Source: Strigamia acuminata
Lineage: Eukaryota; Arthropoda; Chilopoda; Geophilomorpha; Linotaeniidae
Length of the DNA: 64,000 bases
Assembly: GCA_949358305.1 (NCBI GenBank)
Contig: OX442314.1
Location: 40,680,581 to 40,744,580, forward strand
Direction of reading: 5' to 3'
Position numbers and translations under genes: made by a program. Below the pieces are notes generated by a model. The model was not told the DNA's origin. It searched no databases and saw only the letters and a program-made list of their open reading frames with translations. This document shows positions 42,746 through 51,565 of the stretch, piece by piece (the stretch's first letter is position 1; the number at the start of each line of letters is the position of its first letter).

Positions 42746-43368
42746 TGTGAGTGTTCGGACGGACGCCACGTGGTCGGGGGAGAGCCACGGAGGCGCTGGA
42801 CGCAACACACACGATAAAACAAACCACGAAATACACGGAGACACAATATAGTTTTAGTTATGGCTTTATTGGATGTCTAGGGGTATGATTGTAGTGTCCC
42901 ATAGTGTATTTCCCAAGGCGGCGGTTCCTTCGAACCGTCCCTAATCAGACCGCGTGGCACGGCGGCCATCGGCCGCCATGACACACGAGGTCGGTAATCG
43001 GTTTTGGGCCACGCCGCCGAAGTTACGGTTAACGTCCGGCGGACGTGGCGCAACTGGACGCTCAGGTCCCGGCGGGCGATATCATCGCCACGCCGATAGT
43101 TTGGGTTATCTCAATAGCCAGTTTCGGAGGCGGTCGCAACACGACCGTTCGCCTTGCTGGTTGATCAACAACTCTCTTGTCCCTACGGGGACCAACCACT
43201 TCCGGAAGGGCGACTTCCGGGGCCCGATCCTGCTTGACCAAAGGCCCGCAGCTCCACCTGGTTGCGGGGGACCGCAACAGGCTGCGCGAGATACGAGAGG
43301 CGCTGGAGCTGCGCCAAGTGCATTGCCGTTGCAGTGCAGCGACCCGTGCGCAGGGGCAGCTGGCCACA
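42746..43368 (-). repeat. 5' LTR of element C (623 bp)
   Basis: It is near-identical to 32576-33198, with substitutions at four positions (about 42853, 42986, 43305, 43364). It is followed on the plus strand by the right AAGA target copy (43369-43372) and the rest of B's ORF4. Confidence 0.95.
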
Positions 43369-43372
43369 AAGA

Positions 43373-44239
43373 GCCGTTGATAATGTTTTGGAAGCCAGAG
43401 TTTCACGATGGGACGCGGCTTGCCGATACCCTGGAGGAGTGGATCCGTACTCCGCTCGCCCAGGAACCAGACCAGATTTGCTTCGTGCCAACGGCCGACT
43501 CAAGCATCGTGCAGGCCGACAAAACCGCGAAAAGTTAGAGCGCGAACGTTTGGCCCTGATGCCACCACCGCCCAAGGACGACGAATTGCCTGGCCGATGG
43601 GATCGCGAAGTCGAAGAGCATTCCATGCAAGTCACCCTTCGCAAGAAAGCAGCGTTAGAGCGACAGCAAGCCGATTGGGATGCCTGCTTCCAATCGCCCG
43701 ATGCAGAAGAACCAACGATAGGATCCAATGAGACTTTGATGTTAAATACACCGACGTCAGTGTCCGCCTTGGAGGGAGGAAGTTCCGCGGAAGTCCACAT
43801 CGTAGACCGAAGCTACAGAATTTCACCCCCCGCAATGGCCGACAACACGGCCTGTGAATGGAAGAGCCTTCCAAACACACAAAAATCGAATGACCAGACG
43901 AGTCACCGGCCGATCGAAGGGCCGATTCCTGTAGAGTGTAGAGAGTACACGGATTCGATAAACCCAGACCCGAGTCTTCCAGAGCCTCGATTGCCCACGA
44001 GAAAATTCGGGATGGTATCCCAAGTTCTGAAAAAGGGGTTCGATCAGCATTACGCCGCCATGTGGCAGGGGTGCTGTGAAGCGCCGTTAGAGACTCAGGA
44101 GATTGAGTTGTCTGACATGGACTTATACCAAATCGCTCAAGTCACCGAGAGTCTGAAAGGTAGTCGTCGTGTCGCCGGCTTGCTGAACCGAATGGAGCCG
44201 ATGGGACCCGACGACCCACGTTTGAGCGAGTTACAGTGA
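43373..44239 (+). CDS. Element B ORF4, 3' portion
   Basis: The frame of 31958-32575 continues here in the same phase after the AAGA duplication, for 288 codons to TGA 44237-44239. It contains a basic region (RANGRLKHRAGRQNREKLER), a proline patch (LALMPPPPKDDELPGRWDRE), an acidic middle, and a C-terminal part with KKGFDQHYAAMWQGCCEA and MDLYQIAQVTESLKGSRRVA. No known domain. The frame also extends leftwards into C's LTR, but that extension is an accident of the insertion. The absence of stops in this half suggests B was coding-competent when C landed. Confidence 0.75.
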   Translation, partial: AVDNVLEARVSRWDAACRYPGGVDPYSARPGTRPDLLRANGRLKHRAGRQNREKLERERLALMPPPPKDDELPGRWDREVEEHSMQVTLRKKAALERQQADWDACFQSPDAEEPTIGSNETLMLNTPTSVSALEGGSSAEVHIVDRSYRISPPAMADNTACEWKSLPNTQKSNDQTSHRPIEGPIPVECREYTDSINPDPSLPEPRLPTRKFGMVSQVLKKGFDQHYAAMWQGCCEAPLETQEIELSDMDLYQIAQVTESLKGSRRVAGLLNRMEPMGPDDPRLSELQ

Positions 44240-44335
44240 CAGCTTGTGCCGAGTTATCGGAGAATTTTGTTTCCCGGGGTATTTGACAGCCCGAGACCAG
44301 GCTTCGCTGCCACCACGTGCCTAAGAACGGCCGCC

Positions 44336-44932
44336 ATGGCCGTTAAACCTGAGTTTCTAGAATGTTGGCGATCCATCCAATTGGATCCGCCCACCATGTG
44401 CAGCGAATTGATGCGCCAAGTTGCCGTCATTGGAGAAAACCCGGCCGCATCGGCCATTCGTCTCCGACGCGAGTGGGACATGCGCAAAATCACTTTTCAG
44501 CAAGAATTGAAAACAATTCGACCGGCAGGAATGCCGCCGAGAGACCAGACGTCCAAAAGAAAGATGCCAGAGGCCACTTACACGCCAACTGCTGCCGCAA
44601 TCGAAAGCCAAGCTGTTACCCAAACCACGACTGAACCGTCCAATGGTCATGTCCCTATGGAGATAGAAAATTTCGACGATCCGAGACCTGGACCGAGTCG
44701 AGGTCGAGCTACGACCTCAAATTCAACCACGTTTTTTACGCACGTCGAAAACACCGATTTGGGGGCGCGACCCAAAACTCGACCGAAACCACGCGGAGCT
44801 TTGATCCTCCGGCCCGGGGGCCGATCATGTTGCGTCAAACGTCCAGACGAGTCAGCTGCGGCGCCCAACCCGCCGACACCACCAAGGAGCGTTCATTCGC
44901 CGATTCGAGCGCCCACTCCATCGCCCAAGAAG
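44336..44932 (+). CDS. Element B ORF5, 5' portion, interrupted by element D
   Basis: The frame is open from 44246 (GTG). The first ATG, 44336, has a strong CCGCCATGG context. 199 codons precede the insertion. The N-terminus MAVKPEFLECWRSIQLDPPT is followed by a helical basic segment (AIRLRREWDMRKITFQQEL) and a long Pro/Thr/Ser/Arg-rich region (GPSRGRATTSNS, GARPKTRPKPRGA). It starts 97 bp after ORF4. The frame stops seven bases into D's LTR (TAA, 44936-44938), but picks up in the same phase after D at 50862. The protein is unknown, likely disordered in its middle, and has no membrane features. Confidence 0.7.
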
Positions 44933-45250
44933 TGTTAAGATATAATGTATATTGTTAGGCAATCACTTTTTACAACATGTGTATATATATATCTTTGCGT
45001 ATTATCATGTAGCTAAGTGTTAGTGTATGTGTTTGGCCAACGCGAGTGATCGCAATGTTTGTTTACATACAGTGTCTGTATGCTGCCTACAGGTGGCGCT
45101 GATTGCATTGAGGTCATGTGACCAATCAATAAAGATCACTTGATGTTTTGGTTCTCACCTGTGATGATGTGTGCTTTTATCACCTGCTATGTTTTTCCAC
45201 ACCACTGCATATACTAGCTGTTTATATGGATTCACAGCAACATTATAACA
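44933..45250 (+). repeat. 5' LTR of element D (318 bp)
   Basis: It repeats at 50539-50856 without a difference that I can see. A TATATATATA run near 44981 could serve as a TATA element. AATAAA at about 45127 is a polyadenylation signal candidate. Confidence 0.95.
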
Positions 45251-45251
45251 A

Positions 45252-45262
45252 GGTTATGGGCC
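45252..45262 (+). other. Primer binding site of element D (initiator-Met half-tRNA type)
   Basis: GGTTATGGGCC, one base after the LTR, is complementary to the anticodon stem-loop of eukaryotic initiator tRNA-Met. It is not complementary to a tRNA 3' end. Copia-type elements prime from such a tRNA half. The match is short, but its position is right. Confidence 0.8.
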
Positions 45263-46042
45263 ACAAACAACGTGGGAAAAACAGCTAGAGTGTTTGAAAA
45301 CATTTCAAAGCAACCACAGGTGAAAAAGTGGGCGTTTCCCTCAAATCCAACATGGCGGCGCCCATGGTGAGAGTTGACAACTTGTGTTTGGACCAAGGAT
45401 CCACGATTTTCGGGGTTATTCTGCATCACCAAGCGACGCAGGAACACTAAACGGGTTCGAACATTATAGAACATTTATTTAATACGTTTATTTTGGCCAT
45501 TTTCGGACGATTTTCCGAATATCGCGAGGCGCGATACGTAACGTCGACGTGGCGTTAATTTTCGCCGAGAAAACAACTCGACGACAAATACGCAAGGACG
45601 ACGACGCTCGACAACCACACGGGAAGTGTGAACGAGCAATAAACGAACGGGAATTGCCAAAAACGAGAAAATTCTCGAAGGAACTGAATTTTTCGAGGCG
45701 AAAAAGACGGAAAAACGAGGGAAAATCAACAATACGACGTTTTTTTCTCAACCACACGTGAAGTGTGACTCAAAGCTGTCAGTACGAAACAAGTGGATAG
45801 TCTGCAGCAGGAAGCCAACATATATGAACTCTTTATTTCGTTTATTTCGTTTTATTTTCGAATATATTGTTGAATACCATTATTAGCTTAGTGTTGTTAC
45901 TAGGATACACTAACATAGTATTAAGAGCGAACTAACATCGCAACACTGCACCCAGTTGCGATTACCAGTATTTCAAAGTGTTTTTGAGCAATCTTGTGTG
46001 TGTTTTTGCTGTGTTTCTGGAGCGTTGGACACTAAATTCACA
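45263..46042 (+). other. Leader of element D
   Basis: 780 bp from primer site to the Gag-Pol ATG. Frames 45475-45732 (minus) and 45549-45761 (plus) are overlapping and without motifs. No gene supported. Confidence 0.6.
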
Positions 46043-49000
46043 ATGGACACGGAAAAACTCGACCGGAAGATTACACTTTTGAATAGGACGAACTACGATA
46101 CGTGGAAGCAGCAAATCAAAGTGCTGTTGATGCACCACGGATGTTGGGCCTTCACCGATGGAACACAAGAAGCCCTGGCACCGGGAGCGTCTTGGCGAGA
46201 TCGCTCGGACTTTCAACTGCGAAAGGGACGAGCATTTAGCCTTATTTATTACGCCATAGAGGAGCAATATCACGAATTGCTCAGCGGGACCGAGGACGCG
46301 AAAACAGCGTGGGACACGCTAAAGACAAACTTCGAACCGGTCTCGAGGGCGAGAATAATACGTCTGTTGGACGAATTCTTCAATCTGAAGTACGACCCAG
46401 CGACGGAAACGATCGGCGTATTCGCGGCGAAGATACGCAATGCGGCGAAGCGATTAGCCGACGTCAAACACGATTTGGACAATTTATATCAGGCATTCCA
46501 GCTCATCCGATACCTGCCACAAGAATACCAGTCAATTGTGCAGAGTATTTACCGATGGGACGATAAGGATTTCACACTGGAAAAGGTTGAAGCGGAATTG
46601 GTCGCCGAGGAGGGCAGACTCGCGCAACAACGCAGAGATTCGGGCCAAGCGCCAATTACGGACGCTTTCAACATGGGAACAAACACAAAGGATAATGATA
46701 ATTCGTCCAAATCCCAACAACAAGGAAATAACAGCCAAAACAGCCGAGGCGGACAAAGGGGCGGCAAATCGAATTATCGAGGCGGCAAAAATTCGCGGAA
46801 TTTCCGAGGAAATGCGACCGGATCATCACCACGGGGGCCGTGTTTCCGGTGCAATCAACCAGGGCACTGGGCAAGGGATTGCACAGCACAATTACCGTCG
46901 AATAACAGCCAGAACACAAATACAGCGGAAGAATTGGACACAAACATGTTCGATGTCGGTTTTCTCACCGAGTTGAGCGAGGAAGAGATGTTACAGTGCA
47001 GCGCAGCCAACAACTGTTGGATCTACGACACTGGGGCCACTGGACATTTTTGTAAAGATAGGAACCAGTTCTTCAACTTCAAGGAAACCACAGGGACAAT
47101 AAGTCAAGCGGATAAGAAGACTTTAATTCAGATTCAAGGCGTCGGGGACGTTTGCGTGATGTGTTTGGTTGGAAGTGAGACAATTCCAATCACATTGAAG
47201 AAGGTTTATTATGCGCCGGACATGCGACGAAATTTGTTGTCGGGACCGTGCATCGACGAAGCACGATGCAAAGTCGCCGTTGGCTCGGGCTTGGTGAAGA
47301 TATACGATCCTCAGTGGAAGAGACAGCTGATGGAAGGCGTGAAGAAGGATCGTTTGTACTACATCAAGCTAAGCGACCAGAAGCCGGACTTTGAGAAGTT
47401 ACGACAAAAAGCGAATAACAGAGCGAACGTTGGCGAACAGAAGAAACAAGAGCCAACTATTTCAACACAAAGTACAACGAAGAGTGCATCTAATCCTGAG
47501 GAAGCAAGACTTTGGCATGAGCGGCTCGGCCATATCTATTTTCCAAGCGTCCAAGCAATGAGCAAAGGAGGTGCAGTAATTGGGTTGCCAGTTTTGGACG
47601 TGCCAATTACACAATGCGACGTTTGCACATTAGCCAAAAAGAAGGCGATTCCTCATAAGTCGTTGCCAGGAATTAGATCGACAGAGCCACTCCAATTGCT
47701 ACACATGGATGTATGTGGAGCATTTAGTACACCAACACTCTCGGGAAACATATACTTCTTAACTATCACGGATGACTTCTCTCGTTATTCGACAGTGTAC
47801 TTAATGAAGAAGAAGGACGAAGTATTTGACATTTTCCAAAAACACGTGAAACGAATAGAACGATTGCTTGGGAAATCGGTTCTCGCAATTCGTACGGATA
47901 ACGGTATGGAGTTCTGCTCAAACAAGTTTGGAGAGTACCTCCAAGGACTAGGAATCGCTCACGAGAGGACTAACGCGTACACTCCAGTCCAGAATGGCGT
48001 TTCCGAGAGACTTAACCAGACATTAGCAAATGGAATGCGAGCGCTTGTGTACGATGCCGGCTTGGAACATCGATTCTGGGGAGAGGCCATCCTGACTTTC
48101 AACTATCTCAGGAACAGGATCGCAAAGCTGAATTCGGACAAGACGCCGATGGAATTGTATTACGGACGGAAACCATCACTTAGACATTTGAGAAAATTCG
48201 GGAGTTTATGCTTTGTGCAGAAAAGAATTCGAGATGGCAAAATCGACAACAAGAGTCTGCATGGCATTATGCTCGGGTATTCAAGAATCACGAAAGGATA
48301 TAGAGTATGGCTGCCGGAGTTTTCCAAAGTAATTGAAACCAGCGACGTGAAGTTCGTGGAGAGCAGGCGCGGTGTTGAAGGCGTGCTGGGCCTACCAGAA
48401 AAGTACACGACCTACATCGATAATTTGGACGATAATATGGACAATGACAGTGATCGCCAATATTATTCGGATGAAGATGTCAGGCCGCCGCTACCCCCGC
48501 CAGTTCCAGTTAAGAAGAAGGAAGATCCACAACTGGAATTGCCTCCAGTTAAATTGAAATTTAGACTGCCAGATGACAAGTTGCATCATAATTTGCCAGA
48601 AGTGAAGTTGCTGGGCACTTCGCCACAACCCGGACAAGGACTTTTGAATCCAGTTCCAACCATTCCAGCATTAGTTTGGAAGAAAACGGAGAAAGTCAGA
48701 CCAACTGGACAGAGAGATATCGAGTACACGATCGAGGGCTACGACAAGCCCAAGTTACGCTCGATACCCGACGTGAAGCGTTACTGTACTGATCACAATC
48801 TTCGCGTACCAGAGCATCTGTTTGAGGACAAAAGAAAGAAAAAGCCCTCAGAATCAAACACGACGACAGATAGTCTTGACGTGGACTTTGACGATATCAA
48901 TATCAACTTCGAAGCCAATCATCTAGAGGTCCACGTACCCGTACGTTATGAGGAAATTGCGACTTTACCCGAAAAGGATGAATGGCGCCAAGCGATGAAC

Positions 49001-50512
49001 GATGAAATTGACACCATGCATGAGCGCGAGGTTTGGGAACTTGTTCCACCGCCGCCCAACACTAAGATAGTGGGTTGCAGATGGATATATACGACCAAAC
49101 AGAACGAAGAGGGAGAAATCGCACGTTATAAGGCGAGACTTGTCGCGCAAGGGTTTTCCCAAGTCTACGGCGAATCCTATGAGGAGACATTCTCACCCGT
49201 GGTAGACTTTTCAATCGTGCGCTTTATGTTCACGCTACTCGTCTGTATGCTCAAATGGTCATACATTCAGGCAGACGTCAAGTGTGCATACCTTTATGCA
49301 AAATTGCATAAAACAGTCTACATGCGCCAGCCAAAAGGTTTCATCATTGAAGGCAAGGAGAACTATGTCTGCAGGCTCCTCCGAGCTATCTATGGCCTGC
49401 ACCAGTCTGGAAGAGAATGGGGAATAGAACTGGAGGAGACTTTATTGAAATTAGGACTAGAACACGTCAATTGGTGCAATTGCGTTTATAAATACGGAGA
49501 CATTGCGTATCTAATCGTCTACGTTGACGATATCGTTGTCTTCGGAAAGCAGTACGAAGATGCGATGAAAATACTCAACATGATTGGAACGCAATTCGAT
49601 TTAGTGATTCTCGGACAAACGAAGAAGTTGCTAGGAGTCGAATTTCACTCGCACAAACAACAATTGGTTCTACATCAAAGATCGTACGTGAACAAAGTGT
49701 TGTTGAAGTTCAAAAATCACTTGGAACATGTGAAGATTCGATCTCAACCGATGACGAAAGCAACTGTTCTCACGAAACGAGATTGTCCGGACACAATTGA
49801 TGAATTCAAAGTCATGGAAGGAATTCCATATAGAAGCTTACTTGGATGTTTAGCATTCATCGCGTCGAGAACAAGGCCCGACATGACTTATGCAGTGAAC
49901 ATCCTGAGCCAATTTCAATCGAATCCAGGGTGGGACCACTGGATTGCGCTGCTGGACTTACTCAGTTATCTGAGAACAACAAGAAACCACGGATTAATGT
50001 TGTTCCCGAATGATCGGATCGAGGTAATCGGATACAGCGACTCCGATTATGCGAACAACAGAGATGACCGAATTTCCGTTGGAGGAACACTAGTGACTTT
50101 GGGTAGCACACCCATCTACTGGCGGACCTTCAAACAACGGAACGTGACACTGTCAACAATGGAGGCGGAGTACGTAGCCCTTACAGAAACTGTTAAGGAC
50201 TATATTTGGATTGTTCGTGTTCTGCACGAAATATCCCCAGAATTGGCTGGAAGATTCTCTCATTATGTCATGTGCGACAACATATCAGCAGTGGATTTCA
50301 CAAAATCTTGTGTCGAGAACAGAAAAACAAAGCACATTGACATCCGTTACCATTTTATAAGAGAGCTTGTTAAAAGAGATAATCTTCTAATCGTTCACGT
50401 AGGCACAAAGTCCAATCATGCCGACATTTTTACAAAGTCAGTTGACAAAGCTGACCTGGTGAAGTTTTGCGATCGCTTCTTAGTTGATTTAAGCATTTTG
50501 CGGGCTCAATAA
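46043..50512 (+). CDS. Element D Gag-Pol polyprotein (copia type)
   Basis: 1489 residues from ATG 46043 (the frame is open from a TTG at 45956). Gag region with RTNYDTWKQQIKVLL and a Gly/Asn/Arg-rich stretch. Zinc knuckle CFRCNQPGHWARDC from residue 267. Aspartic protease DTGATGHF at residue 329. Pre-integrase segment LWHERLGHIYFPSV. Integrase with HMDVCGAF, RTDNGMEF and NGVSERLNQTL (D, D, E). Copia-type RT with CRWIYTTKQNEEGEIARYKA, QADVKCAYLYAKL and catalytic YVDD at residue 1160. RNase H with GYSDSDYANN, LSTMEAEYVAL, CDNISA and KHIDIRYHFI. It is a single frame with no frameshift, as is usual for copia. No defect was found. Confidence 0.97.
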   Translation: MDTEKLDRKITLLNRTNYDTWKQQIKVLLMHHGCWAFTDGTQEALAPGASWRDRSDFQLRKGRAFSLIYYAIEEQYHELLSGTEDAKTAWDTLKTNFEPVSRARIIRLLDEFFNLKYDPATETIGVFAAKIRNAAKRLADVKHDLDNLYQAFQLIRYLPQEYQSIVQSIYRWDDKDFTLEKVEAELVAEEGRLAQQRRDSGQAPITDAFNMGTNTKDNDNSSKSQQQGNNSQNSRGGQRGGKSNYRGGKNSRNFRGNATGSSPRGPCFRCNQPGHWARDCTAQLPSNNSQNTNTAEELDTNMFDVGFLTELSEEEMLQCSAANNCWIYDTGATGHFCKDRNQFFNFKETTGTISQADKKTLIQIQGVGDVCVMCLVGSETIPITLKKVYYAPDMRRNLLSGPCIDEARCKVAVGSGLVKIYDPQWKRQLMEGVKKDRLYYIKLSDQKPDFEKLRQKANNRANVGEQKKQEPTISTQSTTKSASNPEEARLWHERLGHIYFPSVQAMSKGGAVIGLPVLDVPITQCDVCTLAKKKAIPHKSLPGIRSTEPLQLLHMDVCGAFSTPTLSGNIYFLTITDDFSRYSTVYLMKKKDEVFDIFQKHVKRIERLLGKSVLAIRTDNGMEFCSNKFGEYLQGLGIAHERTNAYTPVQNGVSERLNQTLANGMRALVYDAGLEHRFWGEAILTFNYLRNRIAKLNSDKTPMELYYGRKPSLRHLRKFGSLCFVQKRIRDGKIDNKSLHGIMLGYSRITKGYRVWLPEFSKVIETSDVKFVESRRGVEGVLGLPEKYTTYIDNLDDNMDNDSDRQYYSDEDVRPPLPPPVPVKKKEDPQLELPPVKLKFRLPDDKLHHNLPEVKLLGTSPQPGQGLLNPVPTIPALVWKKTEKVRPTGQRDIEYTIEGYDKPKLRSIPDVKRYCTDHNLRVPEHLFEDKRKKKPSESNTTTDSLDVDFDDININFEANHLEVHVPVRYEEIATLPEKDEWRQAMNDEIDTMHEREVWELVPPPPNTKIVGCRWIYTTKQNEEGEIARYKARLVAQGFSQVYGESYEETFSPVVDFSIVRFMFTLLVCMLKWSYIQADVKCAYLYAKLHKTVYMRQPKGFIIEGKENYVCRLLRAIYGLHQSGREWGIELEETLLKLGLEHVNWCNCVYKYGDIAYLIVYVDDIVVFGKQYEDAMKILNMIGTQFDLVILGQTKKLLGVEFHSHKQQLVLHQRSYVNKVLLKFKNHLEHVKIRSQPMTKATVLTKRDCPDTIDEFKVMEGIPYRSLLGCLAFIASRTRPDMTYAVNILSQFQSNPGWDHWIALLDLLSYLRTTRNHGLMLFPNDRIEVIGYSDSDYANNRDDRISVGGTLVTLGSTPIYWRTFKQRNVTLSTMEAEYVALTETVKDYIWIVRVLHEISPELAGRFSHYVMCDNISAVDFTKSCVENRKTKHIDIRYHFIRELVKRDNLLIVHVGTKSNHADIFTKSVDKADLVKFCDRFLVDLSILRAQ

Positions 50513-50538
50513 GGAATGAGATAATACGGGGGGCCGAA

Positions 50539-50856
50539 TGTTAAGATATAATGTATATTGTTAGGCAATCACTTTTTACAACATGTGTATATATATATCT
50601 TTGCGTATTATCATGTAGCTAAGTGTTAGTGTATGTGTTTGGCCAACGCGAGTGATCGCAATGTTTGTTTACATACAGTGTCTGTATGCTGCCTACAGGT
50701 GGCGCTGATTGCATTGAGGTCATGTGACCAATCAATAAAGATCACTTGATGTTTTGGTTCTCACCTGTGATGATGTGTGCTTTTATCACCTGCTATGTTT
50801 TTCCACACCACTGCATATACTAGCTGTTTATATGGATTCACAGCAACATTATAACA
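50539..50856 (+). repeat. 3' LTR of element D with adjoining polypurine tract
   Basis: Identical in appearance to 44933-45250. The tract GGGGGGCCGAA at 50528-50538 directly precedes the LTR. It is purine-rich with two cytosines, which is acceptable for a copia plus-strand primer. Confidence 0.93.
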
Positions 50857-50861
50857 AGAAG

Positions 50862-51317
50862 GACAATCCACCGAAATCAATCCAATCGGCGGCCGGAACT
50901 GCCGAAACCAAGAAGCAAGAAAGCAGCCCAATCTACATTAAGCTGCGAAGAACTTACCCAAGACTCGAGATGCATCCGCATACGAGGATTTTGCTCAAAC
51001 ACAACGTGGAGCTTTGCCACCACGTTTTCAACTGGCTTGAGCGGAAGATACGAAAGAAGAGGCCGTGGATGCTGCATCAACGGCTGATCCGAGCTCGCCG
51101 ACGCCCGTCCGACCCACAAGAATTTTTCGAGATGGCGTTTGGAGATGACGCCTTATCCCGTCTCATCCGAAGTGTCTGGATACACGTCAACCCCGGCCTG
51201 TCATCTGGGCCGAATACGGGACAACCGTTCATCAATGTTAACGAGAGCGGAAATCCGTTGTCCGACGAGACGGACATGATGTCAATAGACTTACCTTCAC
51301 CTAAAACACCCGAGTAG
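50862..51317 (+). CDS. Element B ORF5, 3' portion
   Basis: The frame continues from 44932 in phase after the AGAAG duplication and ends at TAG 51315-51317, giving 350 residues overall if uninterrupted. This half is basic and structured: YIKLRRTYPRLEMHPHTRIL, HHVFNWLERKIRKKRPWM, HQRLIRARRRP, then EFFEMAFGDDALSRLIRSVW and an acidic, Pro-rich tail. It is the last ORF before the polypurine tract. Function unknown. The basic helices could bind nucleic acid. The apparent start at 50754 in the present genome is created by D's LTR. Confidence 0.72.
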   Translation, partial: DNPPKSIQSAAGTAETKKQESSPIYIKLRRTYPRLEMHPHTRILLKHNVELCHHVFNWLERKIRKKRPWMLHQRLIRARRRPSDPQEFFEMAFGDDALSRLIRSVWIHVNPGLSSGPNTGQPFINVNESGNPLSDETDMMSIDLPSPKTPE

Positions 51318-51565
51318 GCCGATTGCGGCCAGAAAACAACAACAAATCTGGTTGTTTCCGAAAATAAGTCTTTTCGAGAAACGTTTACTTTCATATGTAT
51401 CATGTTATCCAATCATTTAATCGCCAATGTTTTTCTTAATGCATGTATTCTCTTTTATATAAAATAAATTCGACTTATCATTGTATCGAACTTAGAAAGA
51501 AATTTTATCATGTTGTAATTAACTAAAAAACAAACCAGAAATTGTAAAAGTTAATTGGGGGGAAG
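51318..51565 (+). other. 3' untranslated region and polypurine tract of B
   Basis: 248 bp of AT-rich noncoding sequence. The tract GGGGGGAAG at 51557-51565 abuts the LTR start TGTTGCG and should prime plus-strand synthesis. Confidence 0.85.

Larger units (their letters stand above)
32576..43368 (-). mobile_element. Element C: Ty3/gypsy retrotransposon inserted in B's ORF4
   Basis: 10,793 bp on the minus strand, with 623-bp LTRs at both ends (four differences). The LTRs begin TGTGACCAGC (TGTGGCCAGC in the 5' copy) and end CACTCACA, read on the minus strand. The target duplication AAGA flanks them (32572-32575 and 43369-43372). Read on the minus strand the order is 5' LTR, primer site, 2.2-kb leader, gag, -1 frameshift, pol, ORF3, polypurine tract, 3' LTR. 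One in-frame TGA in pol between RT and RNase H means this copy is probably not autonomous. A solo LTR of the same family is at 18335-18969. Confidence 0.95.
44933..50856 (+). mobile_element. Element D: Ty1/copia retrotransposon inserted in B's ORF5
   Basis: 5,924 bp with two 318-bp LTRs (44933-45250 and 50539-50856) that look identical. They begin TGTTA and end TAACA and are flanked by a 5-bp target duplication AGAAG (44928-44932 and 50857-50861). One long Gag-Pol frame has integrase before reverse transcriptase, the order that defines Ty1/copia. The primer site matches the anticodon arm of initiator tRNA-Met, as in Drosophila copia. Every landmark is intact, so this copy is young and potentially autonomous. 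Confidence 0.97.

Noticed and set aside
43262-43372. An ORF start at 43262 giving a 325-residue protein
   Set aside because: The first 37 codons are C's LTR and target duplication. The true frame belongs to B's ORF4, which starts at 31958.
47700-48100. A nuclear host gene for parts of D
   Set aside because: All motifs in 46043-50512 fit one uninterrupted copia Gag-Pol.
50754-50861. An ORF start at 50754 for a 187-residue protein
   Set aside because: This part is D's LTR plus the target duplication. The frame is the tail of B's ORF5.
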